A stretch of DNA of 7,566 nucleotides from positions 1 through 7,566 of the forward strand of contig JAFSBJ010000212.1 in assembly GCA_017437345.1 (NCBI GenBank), read 5' to 3'. This DNA is from Clostridia bacterium (GTDB lineage Bacteria > Bacillota_A > Clostridia > UMGS1810). The number at the start of each line of letters is the position of its first letter. Within the stretch, counting starts at the first letter, position 1. Position numbers and translations under genes: made by a program. The notes beneath the pieces are model-generated. The model did not search any database, was not told the DNA's origin, and saw only the letters and a program-made list of their open reading frames with translations. Shown here piece by piece: positions 1 through 5,235 of this stretch.

Positions 1-462
1 AGTATCAAGAGCGCTCATTGATTCATACAGGGGAGTGTCCTTATCCATTCTGTGATGATAGAAAATATCAACATATGGAGTATTCATTCTTTTAAGGCTG
101 CTATCAAGGCTTGAAAGGAGATATTTTCTGCTTCCTCCGTCGCCATAGGGCCCTTCATGCATTTTATAGCCTGCTTTGGTGCTTATTATCATTTCATCAC
201 GATAGGCTTTCAGATGTGTGTTTAAAATTTTGCCAAAGTTTTCTTCGGCAGCTCCTCCCGGTGGTCCATAGTTGTTGGCAAGGTCAAAATGGGTTATTCC
301 ATTATCAAAGGCTGTGAAGCACATCTGACACATATTGTTATAATCGGCACCTTCTCCGAAATTATGCCACAAACCAAGTGATAATGCGGGCAGCTTAAGG
401 CCGCTTTCGCCGCATTTTCTGTATTCCATTTTATCGTAGCGTGAGTCTTTTGCACAATACAT
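1..462 (-). CDS. Aldo/keto reductase, YghZ (L-glyceraldehyde 3-phosphate reductase) type, N-terminal part
   Basis: The window holds 154 codons from the start; the C-terminal half lies beyond the left edge (family members are about 330 residues). It is predicted to be a cytosolic NADPH-dependent reductase with a TIM-barrel fold, acting on small aldehydes or methylglyoxal-like compounds. The call rests on close likeness to E. coli YghZ as I remember it: LPALSLGLWHNFG near residues 24-36, HFDLANNYGPP at 58-68, AAEENFG at 71-77, IISTKAGY at 92-99, GPYGDGGSRKYL at 104-115 and VDIFYHHRMD at 131-140. The expected catalytic tetrad is Asp60, Tyr65, Lys96 and His137, all present. The ATG at 462-460 is preceded by GGAGGAG at 476-470, 7 nt away, which fixes the start. 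That site is also the Glu-Glu codons ending the upstream DUF6062-like gene, whose stop is only 4 nt away, so the two are probably co-transcribed and coupled. The natural substrate is not known from sequence. Confidence 0.93.
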   Translation of the reverse strand, partial: MYCAKDSRYDKMEYRKCGESGLKLPALSLGLWHNFGEGADYNNMCQMCFTAFDNGITHFDLANNYGPPGGAAEENFGKILNTHLKAYRDEMIISTKAGYKMHEGPYGDGGSRKYLLSSLDSSLKRMNTPYVDIFYHHRMDKDTPLYESMSALDT

Positions 463-466
463 AAAA

Positions 467-1204
467 TTACTCCTCCAAAATATAAGATGAGAGCCTTTCA
501 ATACACCTTTTAGGGGCATCAATTTCGCTCCCCCATTTTTCTCCGGCATTTCTGTAGTCAAATTTCAGGGTGAATTTGTGAACATCTTCTCTTAGCTTAT
601 ATAGCTCTGCTTTTTCTTTTTCATAAACTGTTTCAAGAAATTCGCAAGCCTTCTTTTTGCCTAAGGTTTTAAATGCACCATCGGTGAGGATTTTTAAATG
701 GGGCAGGCAGAAACCCTTTGAATTAATAAGCTTTTGCCTGAAATCCTCCTCTTTTTCCCAAAGATAAAAAACAACACCTACAAATCTTTCCATTGTGGAA
801 TTTATCTTATCGCATATAACGCAGGAAGATGTTATATCAGCTATTTTTTCTGCCATGCCTTCCGGGCTTGCAGATGCTTTTCTTTTGAAAATTGAGCTTT
901 TTTCTTCTTTAATAGAAGAAAGCTCGTTATTTACTGTTTGAAGTTTTTTTAAAACTTCATCCATATGTGTTTCAAGCACAAGGGCAAGGCTTAATTTTTC
1001 TTTTTTGGGAAGCATCATTGAAAAATGACGGTTGCAATAGCCTTTTTCATTGGAAACTATACGATAATCAGGCTCCATCATTGCGGCACCCAGGGCATAG
1101 TCCACAGCTTCCTTTTCAAGCTTTTGTCTTAAATAACATAGAGGGCATTTTGTGCTTTCGTCAAATGCTTCGTTAACAGGAATAGTATATATTTTTTCTT
1201 TCAT
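467..1204 (-). CDS. DUF6062-like protein with two CxxC...CxxH modules
   Basis: A 245-residue soluble protein with no signal peptide or membrane segment. I recognise it as resembling the DUF6062 family of Clostridia, whose function is unknown. Two related halves are visible. Module 1 has CPLC at 20-23 and CNRH at 57-60. Module 2 has CVIC at 128-131 and CLPH at 166-169. Each final motif sits in a similar context (EKGYCNRHF against SKGFCLPHL), and the CxxC-to-CxxH gap is nearly equal (33 and 34 residues). Four cysteine/histidine ligands per half suggest metal binding, probably zinc, but this is inference. Residues 67-125 between the modules are charged and probably helical. I chose the ATG at 1204-1202: GGTGA lies 5 nt upstream and the conserved-looking part starts there. 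The longer frame to 1327 would translate through the promoter. It leads a unit with the aldo/keto reductase. Confidence 0.85.
   Translation of the reverse strand: MKEKIYTIPVNEAFDESTKCPLCYLRQKLEKEAVDYALGAAMMEPDYRIVSNEKGYCNRHFSMMLPKKEKLSLALVLETHMDEVLKKLQTVNNELSSIKEEKSSIFKRKASASPEGMAEKIADITSSCVICDKINSTMERFVGVVFYLWEKEEDFRQKLINSKGFCLPHLKILTDGAFKTLGKKKACEFLETVYEKEKAELYKLREDVHKFTLKFDYRNAGEKWGSEIDAPKRCIERLSSYILEE
470..476 (-). promoter_or_regulatory. Ribosome binding site of the aldo/keto reductase inside the upstream gene
   Basis: GGAGGAG on the minus strand, 7 nt before the ATG at 462. It coincides with the two Glu codons that end the DUF6062-like gene, so ribosomes finishing that gene stop on top of this site. 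This supports translational coupling of the pair. Confidence 0.8.
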
Positions 1205-1220
1205 TTTTATCACCGGATTC

Positions 1221-1249
1221 AGTATAACATTAAACATGTGGAATTTCAA
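1221..1249 (-). promoter_or_regulatory. Sigma-A-type promoter for the DUF6062-like/aldo-keto reductase unit
   Basis: On the minus strand, TTGAAA (1249-1244), a 17-nt spacer and TATACT (1226-1221). The predicted transcript begins near 1214, very close to the GGTGA at 1214-1210, giving an extremely short leader of about 10 nt. Its position supports the start at 1204 over the longer upstream frame. Not experimentally shown. Confidence 0.7.
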
Positions 1250-1292
1250 TATGGAGCTTTTTTGTTTTTGACTGTTTTTAAATAAAAAGGTC

Positions 1293-1322
1293 TTGACTTT
1301 TCTGATGGACCTGTGATATAAT
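1293..1322 (+). promoter_or_regulatory. Promoter of the tRNA-Pro gene
   Basis: TTGACT (1293-1298), an 18-nt spacer and a perfect TATAAT (1317-1322), with an extended -10 TG at 1314-1315. Transcription would start near 1329, about 22 nt before the mature tRNA. It is divergent from the promoter at 1221-1249, with the two -35 boxes about 43 bp apart. Confidence 0.85.
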
Positions 1323-1351
1323 GGCAAGGTCGTAAAAAAGAATAACGATTT

Positions 1352-1425
1352 CGGGGTATAGCGCAGTTTGGTAGCGCGCGTGGTTTGGGACCATGAGGCC
1401 GGGGGTTCGAGTCCCTCTACCCCGA
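1352..1425 (+). tRNA. tRNA-Pro, anticodon TGG
   Basis: A complete 74-nt cloverleaf. The acceptor stem CGGGGTA/TACCCCG has 7 pairs, with the C1-G72 pair and A73 discriminator typical of bacterial proline tRNA. The D arm is GCGC/GCGC around AGTTTGGTA. The anticodon stem CGTGG/CCATG contains one G-T pair, and the loop TTTGGGA carries TGG at positions 34-36. The T arm is GGGGG/CCCTC around TTCGAGT. The 3' CCA is not encoded (the gene is followed by TAAAA), so it would be added after transcription. The gene is transcribed alone, between its own promoter and a terminator directly after it. A TGG anticodon with a modified wobble base would read most or all CCN codons. Confidence 0.97.
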
Positions 1426-1466
1426 TAAAACAAAAACAGTACCATTGGGTACTGTTTTTGTTTTAT
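1425..1466 (+). terminator. Perfect 19-bp palindromic terminator after tRNA-Pro
   Basis: The arms ATAAAACAAAAACAGTACC (1425-1443) and GGTACTGTTTTTGTTTTAT (1448-1466) pair perfectly around the loop ATTG. The functional core is ACAGTACC/GGTACTGT followed by TTTTTGTTTTAT on the plus strand. The A-rich 5' arm gives a matching T-rich tail on the other strand, so it should work in both directions. The 5' arm begins at the tRNA discriminator base. Confidence 0.9.
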
Positions 1467-1582
1467 CATCAGAAAGGACTAGAACCCCGAGTGGGTTAGA
1501 ATAAATAGAATTATTATAAAAATCTACAAAAAACACCATCTCATTTTCGTTGAATAAACCCATAGCAGAAAAAATTATTTTG
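1467..1582. other. AT-rich spacer between the tRNA terminator and the CarD-family gene
   Basis: No convincing gene or RNA is visible. The only local structure is a short hairpin AACCC-CGAGT-GGGTT at 1483-1497. The rest is AT-rich. Confidence 0.5.
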
Positions 1583-1591
1583 TGCTAAAAT
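1583..1591 (+). promoter_or_regulatory. Probable extended -10 promoter of the CarD-family gene
   Basis: TGCTAAAAT, that is an extended -10 TG plus TAAAAT at 1586-1591. No good -35 is seen 17 nt upstream. Transcription would start near 1598, 23 nt before the ATG. AAAGGGG at 1607-1613 serves as the ribosome binding site. Confidence 0.4.
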
Positions 1592-1620
1592 AAAGCTAAC
1601 GAGAGCAAAGGGGATATAAA

Positions 1621-2139
1621 ATGTTTAAGGTGGGAGACACAGTTCTATATAGTAATAGCGGTGTTTGTAAAATACAGGAAATAAGCCAAAGGACCTTTGG
1701 CGAAAGCTCTATGGATTATTATGTTCTTGTTCCTGTTTTCAACACTAACTCCACATTCTTTGTGCCAACAAGGAATAAAAATCTTGTGGATAAAATGAGA
1801 GCTGTTTTGTCGGCTGAAGAAATAAAACAAAAGTTATCCTGCGATGATTTCACTATTGAATGGATAGATAATGACAGGCTAAGGGGCGAAGAATTTAAAA
1901 AAATTGTGTGCTGCGGAAAATTTGAGCAAACCCTTTCTTTAGCAAGGTGCATATGTTTTCACAGTCAGGAAATATCTAAAAGCGGTAAAAAGCTTCACAA
2001 AAGCGACGAGATGGTGTATAAAGATGCCATAAAGGTTTTGTTTGAGGAAATGTCGCTTTATGCAAGTTTGGAAAAAGAAGATGTTCCGGATATTATCTGC
2101 CGAAATAAATCTTTTGAAAATTTAATAAACAATGTATAA
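1621..2139 (+). CDS. CarD-family (CarD/CdnL) RNA polymerase-binding transcription regulator
   Basis: 172 residues, close to the usual 155-170. Members of this family bind the RNA polymerase beta subunit through an N-terminal Tudor-like domain and contact the promoter through a helical C-terminal domain, altering open-complex stability; they act in the cytoplasm at promoters. The N-terminal domain is recognisable: FKVGDTVLY at 2-10, then SGVCKIQEI at 13-21, and YYVLVPVFN at 33-41 followed by FFVPT at 46-50. The C-terminal part (about 65-150) is helical, ending in the family-like segment KLHKSDEMVYKDAIKVLFEEMSLYA (124-148). Seven cysteines, including CC at 97-98 and CIC at 110-112, are a mild peculiarity. 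AAAGGGG lies 7 nt before the ATG. spoIIR follows 61 nt downstream on the same strand. Clostridia can carry CarD paralogues, so equivalence to the essential mycobacterial CarD is not implied. Confidence 0.9.
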   Translation: MFKVGDTVLYSNSGVCKIQEISQRTFGESSMDYYVLVPVFNTNSTFFVPTRNKNLVDKMRAVLSAEEIKQKLSCDDFTIEWIDNDRLRGEEFKKIVCCGKFEQTLSLARCICFHSQEISKSGKKLHKSDEMVYKDAIKVLFEEMSLYASLEKEDVPDIICRNKSFENLINNV

Positions 2140-2162
2140 AAATAAAACAAAAGCCAATACTT
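2134..2162 (+). promoter_or_regulatory. Possible forespore sigma-F-type promoter of spoIIR
   Basis: GTATA at 2134-2138, overlapping the last codons and stop of the CarD gene, then 14 nt, then GCCAATACTT at 2153-2162. This resembles the sigma-F pattern GYATA-15-GGnnAnAHTR but misses the second G, the final purine and one nt of spacing. spoIIR is a known sigma-F gene in Bacillus, which is the main reason to look here. No sigma-A-like promoter stands out in the gap. Confidence 0.3.
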
Positions 2163-2200
2163 TAAGTGCAAAAGAAATTTTTTGAAGGAGAGACTAAGTT

Positions 2201-2785
2201 ATGAAAAAAATCCTTCTTGCATTAGGTATTGGTTTTATTTGTCTTGGAATTATAAATTTTAATTTTAAATCAACAGAGGCAGCCCTGGCTTCAAATGTTA
2301 TAAGATTTCATGTTGTTGCCAATAGTGATGAAGCTAAGGACCAGGAGCTAAAGCTTAAAGTCAGAAACCGCGTAATAAATGAAATGAAATCCATTTTTAC
2401 CCCTGATGGCGACATAGAATCTGCAAGGTGCATTATTTTGGAAAACATTGAAAAAATAGAGCTTATTGCCAAAGATGAAATAGAAAAAAACGGATATAGC
2501 TATGATGCGAAGGTAAGCCTTTGCAGCTCCTATTTTCCAACCAAAAACTATGGAGAGATTGTTCTGCCTGAGGGAAGCTATGAAGCATTAAAAATTGAAA
2601 TCGGCAAGGCCCAGGGGCAGAATTGGTGGTGTGTGCTTTTTCCGCCGCTATGCTTTGTGGATGAGAGCTGTGTTTCATATTCTTCTGAGGCAGCCGATGA
2701 GATAAAAAACGCTGTGGGCAAAGAAAATGCTGATATGATAGAATTAAATAAAGATGGCTCTGTTAAGCTTAAATTTAAAACCTAG
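2201..2785 (+). CDS. spoIIR: Stage II sporulation protein R, forespore-to-mother-cell signal
   Basis: 194 residues. In sporulating Firmicutes SpoIIR is made in the forespore, exported to the intermembrane space, and activates the SpoIIGA protease in the mother-cell membrane so that pro-sigma-E is processed. The N-terminus is a secretion signal or single membrane anchor: MKKILLALGIGFICLGIINF at 1-20, then a polar stretch. The conserved body is clear: IRFHVVANSD at 34-43 followed by DQELKLKVRN at 47-56, FPTKNYGEIVLP at 112-123, GSYEALKIEIG at 125-135, and the hallmark NWWCVLFPPLCFVD at 141-154. AAGGAG at 2185-2190 precedes the ATG by 10 nt, slightly long. It lies 61 nt after the CarD-family gene and converges with the RluA-family gene. 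It is direct evidence of a spore-forming lineage. The gene looks intact and of normal length. Confidence 0.96.
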   Translation: MKKILLALGIGFICLGIINFNFKSTEAALASNVIRFHVVANSDEAKDQELKLKVRNRVINEMKSIFTPDGDIESARCIILENIEKIELIAKDEIEKNGYSYDAKVSLCSSYFPTKNYGEIVLPEGSYEALKIEIGKAQGQNWWCVLFPPLCFVDESCVSYSSEAADEIKNAVGKENADMIELNKDGSVKLKFKT

Positions 2786-2835
2786 GAGATGTGGCAGAGG
2801 GGAAAAGAAAAAATTGCTTATCTTGTGGGACTTAA

Positions 2836-2946
2836 ATAAAGCGAAGAGAGAAAAGTGAAGAGAGAAAAGAAAAGGAAGAAATCCGCCTTAAAAGCGGATT
2901 TCAACAATTTCTATTATCTTTTCACTATTATCTCTTCTCTTTTTAT
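2836..2946. repeat. Long imperfect inverted repeat, copy 1 of an intergenic repeat family
   Basis: A near-symmetrical structure of about 110 nt. Its core is GAAATCCGC (2878-2886), loop 2887-2893, GCGGATTTC (2894-2902). Outside the core, the purine-rich left arm (2841-2877) pairs imperfectly with the pyrimidine-rich right arm (2903-2939): AGTGAA at 2854-2859 faces TTCACT at 2921-2926, the 13 nt beyond match at 10 positions, and the 18 nt between that and the core match at 11. Both ends are ATAAA-like. The core and right arm recur at 4857-4922. It could be a MITE-like element or a specialised terminator; no transposase is present. Confidence 0.65.
2878..2902 (-). terminator. Terminator-like hairpin between convergent spoIIR and the RluA-family gene
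   Basis: A 9-bp stem GAAATCCGC/GCGGATTTC with a 7-nt loop. On the minus strand it is followed by a T-rich run (TTCCTTTTCTTTTCTC), so it is a plausible terminator for the RluA-family operon. On the plus strand the tail (AACAATTTC) is weaker, so termination of spoIIR is less certain. It is the core of the repeat at 2836-2946. Confidence 0.6.
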
Positions 2947-2990
2947 GTGCGGGTGATATGTCTGTTTTGAGCTTTTTTACAAAGCTATAT

Positions 2991-3938
2991 TTACATAACA
3001 TCGTTTGCAAATGGTATATCTTTAACCTCAAAGCTCTTTTTGTTAAGATAGGAAAGCTCATTTTCGTCTTTGAAATTAAATCTTAGCTTATAGGAATAAA
3101 GAGCCTGGGTTTTTCTGCCAACCTTTTTGTTAAATTCATTTGTGCCATATTTTCCGTCGCCGGCAAGAGGATGACCGATTGATGCCATATGCGCTCTTAT
3201 CTGATGGGTTCTTCCTGTTAAAAGCTCAACCTCTAAAAGGGATGTGAGCTGACCTTCTTTTAAAACCTTATATTTTGTGATAACGGTTTTTGAGCCGGGA
3301 ACAGGAGTTTTATGGATATACACTCTGTTTTGCTCATTGTTTTTAACGAGGAAGTCTTTAAGGGTTTTTTCCTTTGGATTCGGCACTCCTTTAACAAGGC
3401 AAAGATAAAATTTGTCAATTTCCCTGTTTTTAATCTTTTCGTTCATAATCCTTAATGTCATTACATTTTTTGCTGCAATAACAATTCCCCCGGTGTTGCG
3501 GTCTATGCGGTTGCAAAGAGATGGAGCAAAGGAGTTTTCTTCTTTTGGGTTGTATTCCTTTTTTTCAAAAAGATATGCCTTTATGTTATTAATAAGGGTG
3601 TTTTTGCTTTCGCTGTCATCTTCGTGGCAGAGTATGCCGGGGCGTTTGTCAACAAGCAGAAGGTTTTCATCTTCATAGACTATATTGAGGTTTGGCTTAA
3701 GGGATGAAAAATCGTCTTTGCCGGAGCTATCATCAAAAAATTCGTCGTTTATATATAATTCCAGCACATCACCCTCACAGAGCATATAGTTTTGCTCTGC
3801 TTTTTTTCCATTAACCTTTATTCTTTTTTTTCTTATTCCCTTATACACCATAGATGCGGGAATTGAATTGAAATATTTAAACAAAAACTTATCCAGCCTT
3901 TGCGAGGCGTCGTTTTTGCCTATGGTAACTTTTCTCAT
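2991..3938 (-). CDS. RluA-family 23S rRNA/tRNA pseudouridine synthase with S4 domain
   Basis: 315 residues, the usual length for RluC/RluD-type enzymes, which convert specific uridines in large-subunit rRNA to pseudouridine. The N-terminal S4 RNA-binding domain covers roughly residues 12-65 (SQRLDKFLFKYF, then KGIRKKRIKVNGKKA). The catalytic domain begins near 86 with VYEDENLLLVDKRPG. The catalytic aspartate is Asp146 in NRIDRNTGG (143-151), where many family members have HRLDxxTSG, so His and Ser are replaced by Asn and Gly. GRTHQIRAHMASIGHPLAGD at 242-261 is the conserved C-terminal motif. AAGGTGA at 3950-3944 precedes the ATG by 5 nt. The gene starts 21 nt after ksgA and is last in the operon. 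The exact target (RluC-, RluD- or tRNA-type) cannot be decided from sequence alone, so no symbol is given. Confidence 0.92.
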   Translation of the reverse strand: MRKVTIGKNDASQRLDKFLFKYFNSIPASMVYKGIRKKRIKVNGKKAEQNYMLCEGDVLELYINDEFFDDSSGKDDFSSLKPNLNIVYEDENLLLVDKRPGILCHEDDSESKNTLINNIKAYLFEKKEYNPKEENSFAPSLCNRIDRNTGGIVIAAKNVMTLRIMNEKIKNREIDKFYLCLVKGVPNPKEKTLKDFLVKNNEQNRVYIHKTPVPGSKTVITKYKVLKEGQLTSLLEVELLTGRTHQIRAHMASIGHPLAGDGKYGTNEFNKKVGRKTQALYSYKLRFNFKDENELSYLNKKSFEVKDIPFANDVM

Positions 3939-3959
3939 TTATATCACCTTTTAAAAGGA

Positions 3960-4820
3960 TTACTTAAAAATCTTGTTTGAAATATCTGCAAAATCCTGCA
4001 GGCTAAGAGTTTCTCCTCTTCTTTTTTCGTCAATTCCGCATATCTTTAAAACATCTGCTATTTCGGCTTTACCAAGGGGAATTGCAGGGCTGTTGGCAAG
4101 GGAATTAAGAAGGGTTTTTCTTCTCTGACCAAAGGCGGCTTTAACAAGCTTAAAATAGCCCTTGGAATTTTTAACATCAACGGGAGCCTTTTTTCTTATT
4201 TCAAGAGATATAACCGATGATGAAACCTTTGGCATGGGAATAAACGATGACGGAGGCACATGGCATATTAATTTTGGTTCGGAATAGAAATTAACAGCCA
4301 CAGTAAGAGCGCCATAGTCCTTGGTTGAAGGCTTGGCGGCAATTCTTTCGGCAACCTCTTTCTGAATCATAATGCAAAGACTTTGGGTCCCTATATCATT
4401 TTCTAAAATGTGCATAATAATCGGGGTGGTAATATAGTAGGGGAGATTTGCCGCAATCCTTACCTTGCCGCTGTCGAAATTTTCAGCTATGATTCTTTTG
4501 AGGTCACATTTTAAAACATCGTCATTTATTATCTTTAAATTGTCAAATTCTTCAAGATTTTTTTCTAAAATAGGAACAGCGGTTTTGTCTATTTCAATAG
4601 CAACAACCTTTTTTGCATGCATACAAAGTCTCTGGGTGAGGGTGCCAAAGCCGGGACCTATTTCGATAACATTTGTGTTTTCATCTATTCCTGAGCCTTC
4701 AATCATTTTGTCAAGAACAGATTCATCTATGAGGAAATTCTGGCCGAGAGATTTTGAAAACTTAAATCCGCTTTCTTCAAGAATTTCTTTTATAACTTTT
4801 GGTGAGGCTAAATTTCTCAT
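3960..4820 (-). CDS. ksgA: 16S rRNA dimethyladenosine transferase (KsgA/RsmA)
   Basis: 286 residues, typical of the family. The enzyme uses S-adenosylmethionine to dimethylate two adjacent adenosines in the 3' terminal helix of 16S rRNA (A1518 and A1519 in E. coli numbering) during late 30S assembly; loss gives kasugamycin resistance. Visible motifs are SLGQNFLIDESVLDKMI at 24-40, the SAM-binding VIEIGPGFGTLT at 51-62, the acidic strand end AIEID at 74-78, NDDVL at 99-103, the catalytic NLPYYIT at 125-131 and PMPKVSSSV further on. I chose the ATG at 4820-4818: GGAGG lies 6 nt upstream and MRNLASPKVIKEIL is a normal family start. An in-frame ATG at 4889 would add 23 residues encoded by the hairpin repeat and is probably not used. 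It is second of three genes, 111 nt after the zinc-ribbon gene and 21 nt before the RluA-family gene. Confidence 0.96.
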   Translation of the reverse strand: MRNLASPKVIKEILEESGFKFSKSLGQNFLIDESVLDKMIEGSGIDENTNVIEIGPGFGTLTQRLCMHAKKVVAIEIDKTAVPILEKNLEEFDNLKIINDDVLKCDLKRIIAENFDSGKVRIAANLPYYITTPIIMHILENDIGTQSLCIMIQKEVAERIAAKPSTKDYGALTVAVNFYSEPKLICHVPPSSFIPMPKVSSSVISLEIRKKAPVDVKNSKGYFKLVKAAFGQRRKTLLNSLANSPAIPLGKAEIADVLKICGIDEKRRGETLSLQDFADISNKIFK

Positions 4821-4824
4821 ATAA

Positions 4825-4832
4825 TTCCTCCG
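4825..4832 (-). promoter_or_regulatory. Ribosome binding site that fixes the ksgA start
   Basis: CGGAGGAA on the minus strand; its GGAGG core ends 6 nt before the ATG at 4820. It lies just downstream of the hairpin at 4857-4884, so translation of ksgA does not need the upstream in-frame ATG at 4889. Confidence 0.85.
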
Positions 4833-4856
4833 TAAAATGCATATTTCAAAAAGCTT

Positions 4857-4922
4857 GAAATCCGCCCTTTTTTGGGCGGATTTCTTCATTTTCTCTTAGT
4901 TTTTATCTCTTATCTTTTCTCT
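4857..4922 (-). repeat. Hairpin plus purine-rich arm, copy 2 of the intergenic repeat family
   Basis: Core GAAATCCGCCC (4857-4867), a T6 loop (4868-4873) and GGGCGGATTTC (4874-4884): 11 perfect pairs. The next 38 nt (4885-4922) are pyrimidine-rich on the plus strand and align without gaps to 2903-2940 of copy 1 with 28 of 38 identities by my count. Unlike copy 1 there is no matching arm on the other side; ksgA leader sequence lies there instead. Read along the operon, the hairpin is followed by AAGCTTTTTG, a weak terminator tail, so it could attenuate between the zinc-ribbon gene and ksgA or protect an mRNA end. Confidence 0.65.
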
Positions 4923-4931
4923 GATTATGCG

Positions 4932-5228
4932 TTACCAGGGCAGATGCTCTTTTATTTTTTCTTTGAATCTTTTTCGTTTTAAAGCTTTTTCAATATTCCT
5001 GTCGATAACAGTTTCAATATCATCAGGTTTTCTAACAAATAAAAGCTTCCATGAATACAGTGGCTTAACATGCTTTACAATATGATGCATGCCGCCGCAT
5101 TTAACGCATTTGAAGTGGTAATAGTAGTATTTATATTTGAGCTCATAGTTTTTGAATCCGAATTTTGCATATTTGTTGAGACATCGTCTGCATATATAAA
5201 ATTTTGCCAATTCTTTATTGAAAATCAA
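4932..5228 (-). CDS. Small basic zinc-ribbon protein of unknown function
   Basis: 98 residues, strongly basic and rich in Lys, Tyr and Phe. Two CxxC pairs, CRRC at 13-16 and CVKC at 41-44 (followed by GGMHH), are spaced as in a zinc ribbon, so one zinc site is likely. The C-terminal half (about 66-95) is predicted to be a charged helix with KRKRFKEKIKE. I do not recognise a named family. The start is TTG at 5228-5226: AAAGGAGGG lies 7 nt upstream and no ATG is available nearby. It is first in a unit with ksgA and the RluA-family gene under its own promoter, so a role near rRNA or ribosome assembly is a reasonable guess, but only from context. The 111-nt gap with a hairpin before ksgA may partly uncouple it from the following genes. 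Confidence 0.8.
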   Translation of the reverse strand: MIFNKELAKFYICRRCLNKYAKFGFKNYELKYKYYYYHFKCVKCGGMHHIVKHVKPLYSWKLLFVRKPDDIETVIDRNIEKALKRKRFKEKIKEHLPW

Positions 5229-5235
5229 CTATAAG

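Noticed and set aside
111..317. Plus-strand 68-codon open frame
   Set aside because: It is opposite the clearly recognisable aldo/keto reductase and shows no family features.
1205..1327. 41-residue N-terminal extension of the DUF6062-like protein
   Set aside because: It would translate through the -10/-35 boxes of its own promoter. The ATG at 1204 has a ribosome binding site and begins the conserved-looking part.
1278..1469. Minus-strand open frame of 63 codons with the phrase GRGTRTPGLMVPNHARYQTALYP
   Set aside because: It is the antisense translation of the tRNA-Pro gene and its terminator; such frames are a familiar annotation artefact.
1483..1497. AACCC-CGAGT-GGGTT near the tRNA-Pro gene as a possible integration (att) remnant
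   Set aside because: It does not repeat the 3' end of the tRNA beyond a few bases, and no integrase or mobile gene is present.
2970..2986. AGCTTT-TTTAC-AAAGCT hairpin just after the RluA-family stop
   Set aside because: It has only 6 AT-rich pairs and no T tract after the stem on either strand; the hairpin at 2878-2902 is the better terminator.
4821..4889. 23-residue N-terminal extension of KsgA
   Set aside because: The extension is encoded by the hairpin repeat. A strong GGAGG precedes the ATG at 4820, which is a normal KsgA start.
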